A stretch of DNA of 64,000 nucleotides from Desulfovibrionaceae bacterium (GCA_029011315.1 JAQXLA010000002.1:1-64000); one strand, 5' to 3'. Numbered from the stretch's first letter, positions 44,692-55,243 are shown. Notes: generated from the letters alone by a model not told the origin. A program made the numbers and translations.

Positions 44692-46670
44692 CAGCAGAGC
44701 TTGGATCCTGCAGGAACCATGGAGGTGGGAGCAGGCAGAGAAAGCGAATCTCCGTTTTCTGCTGTCAGAATCATGCCCTGCGACACAATGCCGCGAATGG
44801 TTCGGGGAGCAAGGTTGGCGACGACGCAGACCTGTCTGCCAACAAGCTCTTCAGGCTTGAAATGCTGTGCGATGCCGGATACGATCTGCCGGGCTTCCGT
44901 TTCTCCAAGATCGATTTTGAACAGAAGCAGCTTATCGGCCTTCGGAACCCGTTCGCAGGAAAGAACCGTACCGACGCGCAAATCCAATTTTTCAAAATCT
45001 GCAAAGGTCACGGCAGGCTTGGTTTCTTCGGTGATGACGTTTTTCCTGTTCTGCTTTCGAGCCTGCTTTTCCGCTTTGGCTGTCTGCTTTTCGGCCTCAG
45101 CTGCCTGTTTTAGTTCTTCAGGCATTTCCAGACGCGGGAAAAGATTGGACGATGCGGCGGGAGTGCCCTCAGTCATTCTGTTCCAGACGCCGATTTCCGT
45201 GCGGAGATCGTAATTTGGAGCGGTACCAAAAAGCTCCGATTCCGGAAGAGTCTGCCCGAGCTGGTGAAGAAGCTTTTCGGACGTTTCCGGCATGACCGGC
45301 CACAGGCAGAGAGCCGTTTTTCTCATGCATTCCATAAGGAGACGGAGAACGGCACCGAGACGTGCGTTGTCCCCCTGTTTGTACAGCGTCCACGGAGCCT
45401 GCCGATCAATGTAGCGGTTCAGGGCTCTGACCAGTTCCCAAAGCGAATCAAGGGCCTTGGCAAACTGGACGCTGCCAAAGAGGGAAAACCAGTTGCGCAT
45501 GGATTCGTCAGCCAGATCCATCAGCGTCCGATCATCTTCGGATACAGGACCGGATGGAGGCAGTGCCGATCCGAAATACTTCGCATTCATGGACAGAACC
45601 CGGCTGAACAGATTGCCGAGATCGTTGGCGAGATCCGAATTGAAGCGGTTGATAAGAGCTTCTTCCGAGAAACTCGCATCAGAACCGAAAGGCATTTCTC
45701 TCAGGAGAAAGTAACGGAACGCATCCAATCCATAGCGTTCGGCAATTACTGCAGGATCAACGACGTTCCCCAGAGATTTGGACATCTTTGTTTCGCGAAT
45801 CAGCCAGTATCCGTGCACATTCAAATGATCATAGATGGGCAGACCGGCCGATTTCAGCATTGTCGGCCAGAAAATGCCATGAGGCTTGAGAATGTCTTTC
45901 GCGACAAGATGTTCCCCCGGCCAGAATTTGCTGAAGGCGTCGCCGTCAGGCCAGTCAATGCCCGAGATGTAGTTGATGAGGGCATCAAACCAGACATAGC
46001 AGACATAGTCTGTATCAAACGGCAGCTCAATTCCCCAGGAAAGGCGTGATTTGGGACGGGAAATGCACAAATCTTCCAGCACGCCGCCTTCCAGCATGGC
46101 CAGAACTTCGTTGCGATACCGTTCCGGACGAATGAAGTCCGGATGCTGTTCGATATACTCCTTCAGCCAGGGCAGATATTTGGACATTCTGAAGAAGTAG
46201 TTCTTTTCCTGAATAAATTCCGGTTTTGTAAGATGCTGTGGACAAAGTCCGTTTTCGAGCTCCTTTTCCGTATAGAAACGCTCGCATCCTGTGCAGTAAT
46301 GCCCGCCGAATTCTCCGAAATAGATGTCTCCGTTGTCGTAAACTTTCTGGAGAAATCTCTGAACTTTCTCCATGTGATCGGGATCCGTCGTGCGAATGAA
46401 GCGATCATGACGAATGCCAAGCTTAGGCCATAACGTGCGAAATTCTCTGCTGACGGAATCGACGAAAGACTGCGGATCTGTTCCGATTTTTTCTGCGGAG
46501 CGCACGATTTTGTCTCCGTGCTCATCCGTTCCTGTCAGAAAAAACGTCTCTTCACCCAAAGAGGCATGAAAACGCCGCATGGTATCGGCGACGATGGTTG
46601 AATAGGCATGTCCGAGATGAGGACGGGCATTAACGTAATAAATCGGGGTTGTAATAAAAAACGAAGACAC
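44691..46670 (-). CDS. metG: Methionine--tRNA ligase
   Basis: 659-residue class I synthetase. The HLGH signature is at residues 18-21, the metal-binding CTGCERFYTEKEL..CPQH knuckle is of the type with few cysteines, KMSKS follows near residue 295, and the C-terminal tRNA-binding (Trbp111-like OB) domain is present, joined by a Lys/Ala-rich linker (about residues 540-560). It lies 24 bases after ricT. Confidence 0.97.
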   Translation of the reverse strand: MSSFFITTPIYYVNARPHLGHAYSTIVADTMRRFHASLGEETFFLTGTDEHGDKIVRSAEKIGTDPQSFVDSVSREFRTLWPKLGIRHDRFIRTTDPDHMEKVQRFLQKVYDNGDIYFGEFGGHYCTGCERFYTEKELENGLCPQHLTKPEFIQEKNYFFRMSKYLPWLKEYIEQHPDFIRPERYRNEVLAMLEGGVLEDLCISRPKSRLSWGIELPFDTDYVCYVWFDALINYISGIDWPDGDAFSKFWPGEHLVAKDILKPHGIFWPTMLKSAGLPIYDHLNVHGYWLIRETKMSKSLGNVVDPAVIAERYGLDAFRYFLLREMPFGSDASFSEEALINRFNSDLANDLGNLFSRVLSMNAKYFGSALPPSGPVSEDDRTLMDLADESMRNWFSLFGSVQFAKALDSLWELVRALNRYIDRQAPWTLYKQGDNARLGAVLRLLMECMRKTALCLWPVMPETSEKLLHQLGQTLPESELFGTAPNYDLRTEIGVWNRMTEGTPAASSNLFPRLEMPEELKQAAEAEKQTAKAEKQARKQNRKNVITEETKPAVTFADFEKLDLRVGTVLSCERVPKADKLLLFKIDLGETEARQIVSGIAQHFKPEELVGRQVCVVANLAPRTIRGIVSQGMILTAENGDSLSLPAPTSMVPAGSKLC

Positions 46671-46694
46671 GGCAGACTTCTCCTGTCTGGGCGC

Positions 46695-47750
46695 TTAGTG
46701 CTTGCGCCGCTTTTTTTTCTTGGAGCGGATTTCCGGAGAGACTTCGGTGACCGGTTGAGAGGAAAAATGAACGGCATAGGGATCCTCCATAGTGGAGAAC
46801 ATTCCGTCGTCACCGAAATCCTCGCCAAGATTGTCCGGGCCGATTTCAAAAACCATAAGATCCTGCGGCTGAGAAGTTCCCTGGGACGGCTGATCCGCAT
46901 GTTCTTCTCCGGATTCCTGCTTGGGAATCTGGGGCGGCTGTTCCGGACGGAAGGGATGCAGATTCTGCCATTCTTCAAGTGACAGATCCCGCTCTTCATT
47001 GGCGTCATTCAGAACCGATACGCTGCCTCGGAACATGCTGGTCCGCAGAACTCGCAGAAAACCGCAGTCCGTCTGGTATCTTTTTCCAATTCTGGGACTG
47101 GCCTCAAGAAAACGATCATAGTTTTCCTGTTCGTAACTGAGGCAGCAGAGCAGACGTCCGCAGATTCCGGAAATTTTCGTAGGATTGAGGAAGAGATTCT
47201 GTTCTTTGGCCATGCGGATTGTCACAGGCGCAAATTTTTTCAGATGCCTGTGGCAGCAACATACCATGCCGCAGCTGCCTATGGCACCGATCATTTGGGT
47301 TTCGTGCCTCACGCCAATTTGGCGAAGCTCGATTCTGATATGGTATTCACGCACCAGCGCTTTGACCAGTTCCCGAAAGTCGATGCGCGTTGGTGCGGTA
47401 AAATAAAAGAGCAGCTTGCTGCGATCAAACAGCATTTCCACGGAAACCAGCTTCATCTCAAGCCGCAAGTCGGCGATGCACTGGGAGCAGAACCGTTCTG
47501 CCTCCCGGCATGTTTCGCGATTTTTTTGCACCTGCTCGAGATCTTCCCTGTTTACCCTGCGCAAGACAGGACGGATTTCATCCGGATTCAGTTCCCTGGG
47601 AGGTTCTGATCGGCGGGCGAGGACGCGCCCGACGCCCAGCCCCTGCTCTGTAGAAGCGATGACAAGATCCCCGCAGGAAATAAAAGGATCTTCGGTGCTG
47701 AAGACATACAGCTGTCCGTATGAGGTAAATTTGATATGAAGAAAAAACAT
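46695..47750 (-). CDS. ricT: PSP1 domain protein RicT (YaaT)
   Basis: 351 residues. The PSP1 domain fills the first 250, including the cysteine set CGMVCCCHRH and CGRLLCCLSYE that coordinates 4Fe-4S clusters in Bacillus RicT. In Bacillus, RicT acts with RicA/RicF to support RNase Y-dependent mRNA processing and sporulation phosphorelay; whether that applies here is unknown. The C-terminus is a disordered acidic extension ending in a Lys-rich tail (SKKKKRRKH). It lies between rqcH and metG. Confidence 0.85.
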   Translation of the reverse strand: MFFLHIKFTSYGQLYVFSTEDPFISCGDLVIASTEQGLGVGRVLARRSEPPRELNPDEIRPVLRRVNREDLEQVQKNRETCREAERFCSQCIADLRLEMKLVSVEMLFDRSKLLFYFTAPTRIDFRELVKALVREYHIRIELRQIGVRHETQMIGAIGSCGMVCCCHRHLKKFAPVTIRMAKEQNLFLNPTKISGICGRLLCCLSYEQENYDRFLEASPRIGKRYQTDCGFLRVLRTSMFRGSVSVLNDANEERDLSLEEWQNLHPFRPEQPPQIPKQESGEEHADQPSQGTSQPQDLMVFEIGPDNLGEDFGDDGMFSTMEDPYAVHFSSQPVTEVSPEIRSKKKKRRKH

Positions 47751-47818
47751 GAATCGGAAAGCATCCTTGAAACGAATAGCAGTGAATGGATTCTTTTTCT
47801 GTCAAAAAGCCTGTTGTG

Positions 47819-49342
47819 TCAATCGGAGCCAGATTTTTTCGCTGCCAGTCGCGCTTCGAGTGAAGCATCGGGCACAACTCGGAATGAGGGCTCCATGTGA
47901 TCGATGCGTACAGCCCCCCTGGCTGCTCCCCGGATAGGATGAACATATTTGGCGCAGGCGACGATGACTTCGGCCTGAGAGGCGTCCTTAAATTCGCTTT
48001 TCAGAACAGCGAGGATACCTGCTTCCCGTAAGGTTCTTTCCGGAATGGGCTGAGCGGCAAAATCCCGCCTGATGATGACATGAGATCCGGATCCTCCGCC
48101 GGCATGAATCCAAAGATCATGCGGCATAGCCGCTTTCAGTACCGCTGCGTTTCCTGATGCATCGCGACCTCGGAGCATCAGGAAACCATCGCTGCTGCGG
48201 AAGCTCTGAACCCGATTCGGAATGGCATTCCGGTTTTTCCGGACAGCAACAGGAGATGCCGGTGCCGCTGCTGCGGCGACGCTTCCAGATTGTTCGGCAT
48301 CAGCCAGCGCTTTTTGGACGCTCTGAAAGCGGTCTTCCAGATATTTCAGCCCCCGTTTCCCCCGCGCTGCCCGGTGAAACATGGCTTCCATGTTTTCTCT
48401 GACTGTCAATTTCTGATCAAGAATCAATGGCATGGAAAGCCCGTACAGCTGAATTTCAGACTGCTTTTCATCAGGAGAAAAACGGTACAGCTCCGCCTGG
48501 AGCGCCAGTGCGCTTTTCTGTTCATCCCGCATGGCGATCAGCCGGATGCGTTCTTTTTCGAGTTTGATAAGCAGCCGTCGCAAACGTGCTGCCTCCCTTT
48601 TTGCCGGAAGTTCGGCCAGATCGCGGGCTTTTCTGGCCATATCCCTTAAAACAAGGCTTTCACCTGCTGATGTGCAGGCCGCTTCAGGAAGTTCAAAGAC
48701 CTTTTCCTGCAGCCTCTCACCATTTTTCATGCTCAGCTCGTCTGGGAGAGGCCATGCGTACAGCTCCCGATCTCCCGCAGCATTTTCATACAGGAAGAGA
48801 TCTCCGCTTCCGTATTCCAGATCAGCCAGCAGTGCCATCCGTTCTCCAGACGGCAGATACTGAAGCGTTTTGCGCAATGCAGGTGTCAAAACGGGAAATT
48901 GCCGCCAGTTTTCTGAATTATCAGAGAGATCGTCAGGCGACGGCCAGAGATAGACCTCTTCAGAAGGAGGCATCTCAAAAAGCAGTTCCGCTCCGGTGCG
49001 GAGATCCAGTTTCAGCCATAGTGGAGTATCCGGATCAAAATGGAGATACAGCTGACGTTCTGGCCAGCGAACTGCAGTTCCAAGGATGCGGCGGCCGCTG
49101 AGGTGTTTCCGTAGCCTCATGACGGCTGCGGTGGGGGCTGATCCTGTCGATATTCGGGAAGGGGAGAAAAAAAGGAAATTGTCAGCTCTTCCGAAACGAA
49201 GCAGAAGATGACGTTTACACCCCCCGCCGTACAGGGTAAACTGCAGAACATCGGCAGATGGCGAACTGATTTTTTCCATGCGGCAGCCGGGAAGAATCCT
49301 GCAGAGGCTGTCGCATAGCCGACGGAAGACGTGACAGTCCAT
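47819..49342 (-). CDS. rqcH: NFACT family ribosome-rescue protein (RqcH-like)
   Basis: 507 residues with the NFACT fold. The N-terminal NFACT-N domain, a long coiled-coil middle (about residues 240-290, KREAARLRRLLIKLEKERIRL) and the C-terminal NFACT-R domain with HDLWIHAGGGSGSHVIIRR match RqcH, which binds stalled 50S subunits and adds C-terminal alanine tails. The N-terminal part is divergent, so a fibronectin-binding-type annotation would be misleading. Its ATG is 2 bases after the dksA stop. Confidence 0.8.
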   Translation of the reverse strand: MDCHVFRRLCDSLCRILPGCRMEKISSPSADVLQFTLYGGGCKRHLLLRFGRADNFLFFSPSRISTGSAPTAAVMRLRKHLSGRRILGTAVRWPERQLYLHFDPDTPLWLKLDLRTGAELLFEMPPSEEVYLWPSPDDLSDNSENWRQFPVLTPALRKTLQYLPSGERMALLADLEYGSGDLFLYENAAGDRELYAWPLPDELSMKNGERLQEKVFELPEAACTSAGESLVLRDMARKARDLAELPAKREAARLRRLLIKLEKERIRLIAMRDEQKSALALQAELYRFSPDEKQSEIQLYGLSMPLILDQKLTVRENMEAMFHRAARGKRGLKYLEDRFQSVQKALADAEQSGSVAAAAAPASPVAVRKNRNAIPNRVQSFRSSDGFLMLRGRDASGNAAVLKAAMPHDLWIHAGGGSGSHVIIRRDFAAQPIPERTLREAGILAVLKSEFKDASQAEVIVACAKYVHPIRGAARGAVRIDHMEPSFRVVPDASLEARLAAKKSGSD

Positions 49343-49344
49343 GA

Positions 49345-49701
49345 TTAATCAGCGTTTTCCCGTTCTTCCTGACGGCTTTTGCAGTTGATGCAAAGCGTTG
49401 TGACGGGACGGGCTTTGAGTCGGGACAGGCTGATCTCTTCTCCGCATTCCTCGCAGATTCCATAAACTCCTTCATCGATGCGGCGCAGAGCTTCATGAAT
49501 CTTGCGTATCAGAATCCGTTCCCGATCGCGAATACGCAGAATAAACGCTCTGTCAGATTCCGCCGAAGCCCGATCGGCCGGATCAGCAAACGGCTCGTTC
49601 GACATATTCAATTCTTCAAGCGTGCCATCGCCCTTATTTTGAGCTTCCTCCAGCATTTTCTGGAGCAATGCCTGAAAAAATTCGAGATCTTTCTGTTCCA
49701 C
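49345..49701 (-). CDS. dksA: DksA/TraR family zinc-finger transcription factor
   Basis: 118-residue RNA-polymerase secondary-channel protein that works with ppGpp. The coiled-coil tip motif DPADRASA (Asp40, Asp43, Ala45) matches DxxDxA and the C4 zinc finger is Cys83, Cys86, Cys104, Cys107. Start is GTG with GAGGAGGATCCC, which gives ideal spacing. It heads the dksA-rqcH-ricT-metG-glycosyltransferase-proS-xseA run. Confidence 0.93.
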   Translation of the reverse strand: MEQKDLEFFQALLQKMLEEAQNKGDGTLEELNMSNEPFADPADRASAESDRAFILRIRDRERILIRKIHEALRRIDEGVYGICEECGEEISLSRLKARPVTTLCINCKSRQEERENAD

Positions 49702-49765
49702 GGGATCCTCCTCATTTCAGAACGGATGCCGGTTTTTTCAAGTGAAAAAGTAAAAGAAGAAAAAG

Positions 49766-49794
49766 CCTATACGATATTTTTCAGATTTCGTAAA
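49766..49794 (-). promoter_or_regulatory. Promoter for the dksA operon
   Basis: On the minus strand, TTTACG (-35, four of six), a 17-base spacer and TATAGG (-10, four of six), 65-93 bases upstream of the dksA GTG. Prediction only. Confidence 0.4.
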
Positions 49795-49941
49795 GAGAGC
49801 CGAACGGGTGGTGAAAGGCGGAAAATCTCTCTAAAAAAACGCTTTTGTTTTCATAAAAACAGGGGTATTTTTTCACAGATCTGCCGTTTTGGCAGCACAG
49901 AAACGACGGATATATTGACATATTTTGTAAGGAGCCTTTGC

Positions 49942-52122
49942 ATGAGCGGTAGCAATGCCCGAAGCAATGCGATTGTGGCAATCACAAGCTACAAACCGGA
50001 ATCGCAGTTTTTAAATTATGCCAGCAAAAAGCCGACAGAAACCTACGGAAGCAGTGTCTTTAGCGACAAGGTGATGAAGGAGCGGCTTCCCCGCAATGTG
50101 TACCGTTCCCTGCATAAGACCATCGAAAAGGGCATGAGACTGGATGCCTCGCTTGCCGATATCGTTGCATCATGCATGAAAGACTGGGCGATAGAAAACG
50201 GCGCAACGCATTTTACGCATGTTTTCTATCCTTTGAGCGGGCAGTCTGCGGAAAAGCACGACAGCTTCCTGGCTCCGGATGGCAACGGAGGCGTTATTAC
50301 GGAATTTAGCGGCAAGATGCTCAGCCAGGGCGAATCTGATGCGTCAAGCTTTCCTTCCGGAGGCTTGCGAAGCACTTTTGAGGCCAGGGGATATACGGCA
50401 TGGGATGTGACAAGCCCCGCATATCTTATGAAAAATTCAGGCGGGATAGTCCTTTGTGTTCCTACAGCTTTTGTTTCCTGGACAGGCGTGGCGTTGGATC
50501 GCAAAACGCCGCTTCTTCGTTCCAATCAGGCTTTAAGTCGTCAGGCCGTGCGCGTCTTGAAACTGTTTGGCATCGAGACCACGCTTCCAGTCCTGTCCAA
50601 TGCCGGCCTTGAACAGGAATTTTTCCTTATTGATCGCAATTTTGTTTTCGGCCGTCCGGATCTGCTCATCGCCGGTCGGACTTTGATGGGCGCCCGTCCC
50701 GCCAAGGGGCAGGAATTTGAAGATCAGTATTTCGGCGTAATGCCGCGTCGCGTGCAGGCCTGCATGTCAGAAGTGGAAGCGGAACTGCATCGCCTTGGCG
50801 TTCCCGTGCGCACCCGTCATAATGAAGTCGCTCCAAGCCAGTATGAAATTGCGCCTGTTTTTGAATCGGGGAACCTGGCTGTGGATCACAATCAGCTCAT
50901 TATGACGGTTCTTCGCAATATTGCCAAAAGTCACGGACTGACGTGTCTGCTTCATGAAAAGCCTTTCTCGGGCATTAACGGATCGGGAAAACATCTGAAT
51001 TATTCCATCGGCAATGCTGAAGTAGGCAATCTGTTCGATCCCGGGGAAACGCCGCATAAGAATGCTATGTTCCTGGTCTTTCTGGTTTGCGCTATCCGGG
51101 CACTTCATAAATATGGCGGGATTCTCCGAGCTTCTGCGGCGTCTGCTTCGAATGATCATCGTCTTGGAGCCAATGAAGCACCGCCTGCGATTATGTCCAT
51201 GTTCCTTGGTGATCAGCTGACGGATATTCTGGAGCAGTTCCGATCTGGCAGAGCGCGCACTTCCGGAAGTAAGCGGGTGATGAACGTGGGTGTGGATATC
51301 CTGCCCCCCCTGGCCGCTGATCCCGGAGACAGAAACCGCACAAGTCCTTTTGCCTTTACAGGAAATCGTTTTGAATTTCGTGCGCTGGGATCCAGCATGT
51401 CTGCATCTGCTTCTCAGGTTGCTCTCAATACCATGATGGCGGATTCTCTGGATTATGCGGCGACGCGTCTGGAAATGCTGTGCGGCGGCAACATGGAAAA
51501 ACTGAATGATGCCGTAGCTGTCCTCGTTCGGGAAGTCATGGAAAAACACAGCGCCGTCATTTTCAACGGTGACGGATATTCTGCGGAATGGCATCATGAA
51601 GCGGAATTGCGCGGGCTGCCGAATTACCGGACGACCCCGGAATCCCTTATGGTGTACTGTGCGCCGGAAACGATTGATTTGTATGGTCGTTATAATGTCC
51701 TCTCCCGTCAGGAACTGAAGGCGCGTCAGGAAATCTATACAGAACAATATTGTAAAACCATTCACACGGAAGCCAGCCTTGTCATCCGAATGGCGCGCAC
51801 CATTGTGTATCCTGCCGGACTGCGCTGGCAAAAGGAGCTGGCTCAGACGGCATGCAGTATGCAGAGCCTTGGCAGACCTGCTGACACAGTTCTGCTTGAC
51901 GAAGTGGCGGATCTTCTGGAAAAGCTGCGTCTCAATGTGGAACATCTGGAAAACGAGCTGGTCAATGTCGATACCGATATCGTGAGAAAAGCCCATCACT
52001 GCGGCACTTCGGTGTTGCTTGCCATGAAGCATGTGAGGGAGTGCGCGGATCGGCTTGAAAGTCTGGTTCCGGAAGATCTTTGGCCTTTGCCGAGCTACCA
52101 GGAAATGCTGTTCATTAAATGA
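49942..52122 (+). CDS. glnN: Glutamine synthetase type III (GlnN)
   Basis: 726-residue ATP-dependent enzyme that makes glutamine from glutamate and ammonia. The length fits type III, far longer than type I (about 470). Family motifs are visible: [57 protein letters not shown] and [14 protein letters not shown]. The ATG follows AAGGAG. Type III enzymes are common in Bacteroides and some Desulfovibrio. No nitrogen regulator is adjacent; a strong bidirectional terminator ends the gene. Confidence 0.96.
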   Translation: MSGSNARSNAIVAITSYKPESQFLNYASKKPTETYGSSVFSDKVMKERLPRNVYRSLHKTIEKGMRLDASLADIVASCMKDWAIENGATHFTHVFYPLSGQSAEKHDSFLAPDGNGGVITEFSGKMLSQGESDASSFPSGGLRSTFEARGYTAWDVTSPAYLMKNSGGIVLCVPTAFVSWTGVALDRKTPLLRSNQALSRQAVRVLKLFGIETTLPVLSNAGLEQEFFLIDRNFVFGRPDLLIAGRTLMGARPAKGQEFEDQYFGVMPRRVQACMSEVEAELHRLGVPVRTRHNEVAPSQYEIAPVFESGNLAVDHNQLIMTVLRNIAKSHGLTCLLHEKPFSGINGSGKHLNYSIGNAEVGNLFDPGETPHKNAMFLVFLVCAIRALHKYGGILRASAASASNDHRLGANEAPPAIMSMFLGDQLTDILEQFRSGRARTSGSKRVMNVGVDILPPLAADPGDRNRTSPFAFTGNRFEFRALGSSMSASASQVALNTMMADSLDYAATRLEMLCGGNMEKLNDAVAVLVREVMEKHSAVIFNGDGYSAEWHHEAELRGLPNYRTTPESLMVYCAPETIDLYGRYNVLSRQELKARQEIYTEQYCKTIHTEASLVIRMARTIVYPAGLRWQKELAQTACSMQSLGRPADTVLLDEVADLLEKLRLNVEHLENELVNVDTDIVRKAHHCGTSVLLAMKHVRECADRLESLVPEDLWPLPSYQEMLFIK

Positions 52123-52145
52123 TGATTTGAATTTCTTAAATCGCG

Positions 52146-52189
52146 AAAAAGCAGGGAGAGTCGTATCAAAAGTCTCTCCCTGCTTTTTT
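52146..52189. terminator. Bidirectional terminator between glnN and trmJ
   Basis: AAAAAGCAGGGAGAG (52146-52160) pairs with CTCTCCCTGCTTTTT (52174-52188) around 13 bases, with T tracts on both sides. It serves the convergent glnN and trmJ transcripts. Confidence 0.92.
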
Positions 52190-52203
52190 TGTATCTTATT
52201 GTT

Positions 52204-52971
52204 TTATGGTCTCTGCGTTCTTTCAGCCCGTTCAGCAATATTGAGAATTTGTCGGCATATTCCCATCAGCATATCCATTTCGTGTCGTCTGAGATCGGTT
52301 TTGCCGAAGAAACGCCGCAGAGGCATGAGAAAGTAATCAGGATTATCTGGTTTGAGGAAATCAATAGCCAGCAGGGTCTGACGGATTTTTTTATAAAGAA
52401 TTTCCTGCTCTTCATGAGAGATTCTCCCTGAAACGGAATCCCTGGTGGTGACAGAGCGAGCGTCCAGCGCGTTATAAAACGCATGAAGAACAAGAAGCAT
52501 GGCCTGAGCGACATTGAGAGAAGATGCCTCTCCGGCTGTAGGAATGGTGATAAGTCGATCGCACTGCTCAATATCCGTATTTTCTAGCCCCCGATCTTCC
52601 GGACCAAAGACAAGAGCGATCCGTTCTCCCTGGATCAGTCTTGCAGCGGATTCCTCAGCAGCCTGTTCCGGAGTGATGACATGGCGTCTCCAGCCTCCAG
52701 TCCTTGCCGTTGTGCCAATAATGAGTGAGCACGGTGCAACGGCTTTTTCCAGAGATGGAAATACCGTGATATTTTCCAGAACAGGCATCCCCTTGGGAGT
52801 TGCAAGCGGCTCGGCCTTCTTCATATCCCAGCGGAACGGAGAAACAAGGTTTAGAGTGCGGCAGCCCATATTGGCGCAGGCACGGGCTGCCATACCAACA
52901 TTCTCGGGGAATTTTGTGCCGACCATGACGGTTTCAAGATGAAGCATCGCATCGGTATGCGTTGTGATCAT
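52204..52971 (-). CDS. trmJ: TrmJ/LasT-type tRNA/rRNA 2'-O-methyltransferase (SpoU family)
   Basis: 255-residue SPOUT knotted methyltransferase. TKFPENVGMAARACANMGC near the N-terminus, ALVFGPEDRGLENTDIEQCDRLITIPTA and SSLNVAQAMLLVLHAFY are the three SpoU motifs. In E. coli TrmJ methylates position 32 of certain tRNAs. The start ATG overlaps the dsbD stop (TAATG), with GGAGAG upstream; a longer frame lacks support. Exact RNA substrate is inferred. Confidence 0.88.
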   Translation of the reverse strand: MITTHTDAMLHLETVMVGTKFPENVGMAARACANMGCRTLNLVSPFRWDMKKAEPLATPKGMPVLENITVFPSLEKAVAPCSLIIGTTARTGGWRRHVITPEQAAEESAARLIQGERIALVFGPEDRGLENTDIEQCDRLITIPTAGEASSLNVAQAMLLVLHAFYNALDARSVTTRDSVSGRISHEEQEILYKKIRQTLLAIDFLKPDNPDYFLMPLRRFFGKTDLRRHEMDMLMGICRQILNIAERAERTQRP

Positions 52972-54629
52972 TATTTTCTCTCCATGCAGTCCTGCACTGC
53001 GTTCTCCAATAGTTCCCCGCTGTATAAATCCCGCAGAATATAGGGAAACTGTGCCCGCGATCCGGATTCGAAGACGACAGTGAAAGGCAGACTGACGCTT
53101 CCGAGCCGCTGAAGCAGATGTTGTGCGGCAGGGTTGGCTTCGGTCATATCTATACGTATGCAGCGTATGCCATAGGTGCGTTTCATACGATTCAGCCGAT
53201 CTTCTGTCAATGAAGTCCATTCCAGCAGTTTGCATGATGGACACCAGTCAGCTGTAAAAAACAGCAGCATTCTATCTTTCCCTATTTCCTGTTCGACGGC
53301 TTCCGCAGGCAGCTTTTCCCAAATGGAATCCTGCTTCGCAGTGCTGTATGCAGTGAAAACACCAAGGCCGATCAGAGCAGTGCTGATCCAGGAAATCGCG
53401 CATCTTCTGAGTTTTGATGAGCAGAGAGAAGCAAAGCGAGTCCGACAATATAGAATGCAGGCTGAAAAAAGAAGCACCGCAATCGTTGGAATTTGCAAAT
53501 ATTCCGGCAGGGAAGCAATAAGGTATAAGATAGTTCCCAGAAGGAAAAACGCGGCGGATTTTTCTACAAGTTCATTCCATATGCCGGTACGTGGAATCCA
53601 GCGAGCCGTGCTGGGAAAACAGGCGAACAGGCCGTAAGGAGCAGCCATGCCGCATCCAGTTGCCAGAAAGACAAGCTCAGGGACAGGAAATGGCTGCCGG
53701 ATTGTCCAAGCCAATACGCCTCCCAGCAGCGGCCCGCTGCATGGCGTCGCCAGAATTGTTGCGGCAAAGCCCGTCAGAAAAATATGCGATCTTGTTTTTG
53801 AGCCGGTTCGCAGATTCAAAACAGGCAGAGTACCAATTCCAAAAAGAGGAAGCGTCATCATAAAAACGAAAAAGATTAGGATAATGAGCGGAATAACATG
53901 CTGAAAGATTGCTCCCCATGAAATTTGAAACAGGCTCATGAATATGGAAACGCAGGCAAACCACGCTAAAATCCCGGCTGAAAAGAAGAGGCAATACCGG
54001 CGAAATGAGGAGATTTTTTCTCTCTGATTTCCTGTGCAGCTGGTCAGAACGGACAGCTTCAGGCTCAAAACGGGAAGAACGCACGGCATGATATTGAGAA
54101 TCAGCCCTGCGCAGAATCCGAAGAAAAGAGCTGAGGAAAGCGAGGAAACCAAAAGAGCCGAGACTGATTCTTCAGGCTGAAAAATAATATGAGGTGATTG
54201 ATTCTCCGATAAGGATAATGTTTCGCCTATGGAAAAAGTTTGGGAGAATGGGATGCATCGGGAAGAAGAGCAAAGTGCCATCGAAATGCGGACAGCAAGA
54301 GGAGGTTCCGTAGGGGGCATTCGGAGGAGAATCGTCAAATCGCCTTCGTATGCCTGGATTGTCCGGATCGGATCGGCAAAATCAGGAACAGAGATCGGTT
54401 GAGGGTATAGTACCTGGACTTCTTCAGAAGAAGGCGCAACTTTCAATGCAACGCTTCCCTCGGAATAGGCCCGGAACCCCTGGGGAAGCTGAATGTGCAC
54501 TGCGGCAAGTCGATCGGAACGATCCTGAAGCATGGAAAAGGATATTCGGGGCAACTCGGATTCAGCCCAGGCAGATGCTGGCAGACTCAGCAAAAGTATC
54601 TGAAAGACAAAGATCAGGATATTGTGCAT
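52971..54629 (-). CDS. dsbD: Thiol:disulfide interchange protein DsbD
   Basis: 552 residues; carries electrons from cytosolic thioredoxin across the membrane to periplasmic partners. A signal peptide (cleavage after AWA) leads into the alpha domain with CSSSRC. The membrane domain has the conserved Cys in NIMPCVLPVLSLK and in TPCSGPLLGG. The C-terminal thioredoxin-like gamma domain has TADWCPSC. The gene shares one base at each end with its neighbours (TAATG twice), giving a tight three-gene unit. Confidence 0.93.
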   Translation of the reverse strand: MHNILIFVFQILLLSLPASAWAESELPRISFSMLQDRSDRLAAVHIQLPQGFRAYSEGSVALKVAPSSEEVQVLYPQPISVPDFADPIRTIQAYEGDLTILLRMPPTEPPLAVRISMALCSSSRCIPFSQTFSIGETLSLSENQSPHIIFQPEESVSALLVSSLSSALFFGFCAGLILNIMPCVLPVLSLKLSVLTSCTGNQREKISSFRRYCLFFSAGILAWFACVSIFMSLFQISWGAIFQHVIPLIILIFFVFMMTLPLFGIGTLPVLNLRTGSKTRSHIFLTGFAATILATPCSGPLLGGVLAWTIRQPFPVPELVFLATGCGMAAPYGLFACFPSTARWIPRTGIWNELVEKSAAFFLLGTILYLIASLPEYLQIPTIAVLLFSACILYCRTRFASLCSSKLRRCAISWISTALIGLGVFTAYSTAKQDSIWEKLPAEAVEQEIGKDRMLLFFTADWCPSCKLLEWTSLTEDRLNRMKRTYGIRCIRIDMTEANPAAQHLLQRLGSVSLPFTVVFESGSRAQFPYILRDLYSGELLENAVQDCMERK

Positions 54630-55243
54630 TATTGTTTTCCTGTTCGGAGCAGTGTTTCAAGATTGAGGATATCATCGATTTTCCATGTATTCTGATCAGG
54701 AATGAGATGAAAGAGAATAAGGTATTTTTGTCCTGTATCCGCATCATGGAGCAGCGATGGAACGATTCGGTTTTTCGAATTGCCATGATCTTTTTTAGCT
54801 TTTCCCAATAGAGAAATTTTTTTGGGACCTGTTTTCTGCTTGGCGATGAACTGAGACAACATTCCTTCAACAGGAATGTCCTTGCGGGGATGTTCTGTCA
54901 ACATGCCTGATGCGATGCAGTATCGCAGGCTTTTTTTCAGTTCGTCCCTGATCATCGGACGCATGACGGACCTCATCCGATCGTTGCGCAGCGTTATTGT
55001 AAAAAGCATGAGAGCGGGAGGAAGGGTTGACTTGTCTTTGATATCCTGATTTTTCGAGATGTTAAGCAGCAGGTCAGTCCCACGTTCCAGGATGGTATCC
55101 ATTGAGAAACAGTCTTCAAAGGCGTCCGGATCGCAGTTGTCAATTGCTTTTTGGACATTGAGGATGGTCTGTTCAGGAGTGAATGCCAGTGATGAACAGG
55201 AGAGAAGAGTGACGAAGAATGCGGTTAGAAACAAACGAAGCAT
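54629..55243 (-). CDS. Exported protein of unknown function
   Basis: 204 residues with an N-terminal signal (LRLFLTAFFVTLLSCSSLA). LLSC at 13-16 could be a lipobox or the cleavage may be after SLA, so lipoprotein status is open. The next segment (TPEQTILNVQKAIDNCDPDAFEDCFSMDTI) resembles the DUF2939-type pattern of a helical exported domain. Remaining residues are Lys-rich with no motif. The ATG follows AAGGAT at 7 bases. First gene of the unit with dsbD and trmJ; a DsbD substrate or periplasmic partner is possible since it has several cysteines. Confidence 0.75.
   Translation of the reverse strand: MLRLFLTAFFVTLLSCSSLAFTPEQTILNVQKAIDNCDPDAFEDCFSMDTILERGTDLLLNISKNQDIKDKSTLPPALMLFTITLRNDRMRSVMRPMIRDELKKSLRYCIASGMLTEHPRKDIPVEGMLSQFIAKQKTGPKKISLLGKAKKDHGNSKNRIVPSLLHDADTGQKYLILFHLIPDQNTWKIDDILNLETLLRTGKQ

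Noticed and set aside
49860..49941. Sigma-54 promoter or late TTGACA ahead of glnN
   Set aside because: TTGGCAGCACAG lacks the -12 GC, and the TTGACA at 49915-49920 is too close to the ATG to work as a -35.
50767..52032. 421-residue minus-strand frame opposite glnN
   Set aside because: Arises from codon bias in glnN; no motifs, and the sense protein is intact.
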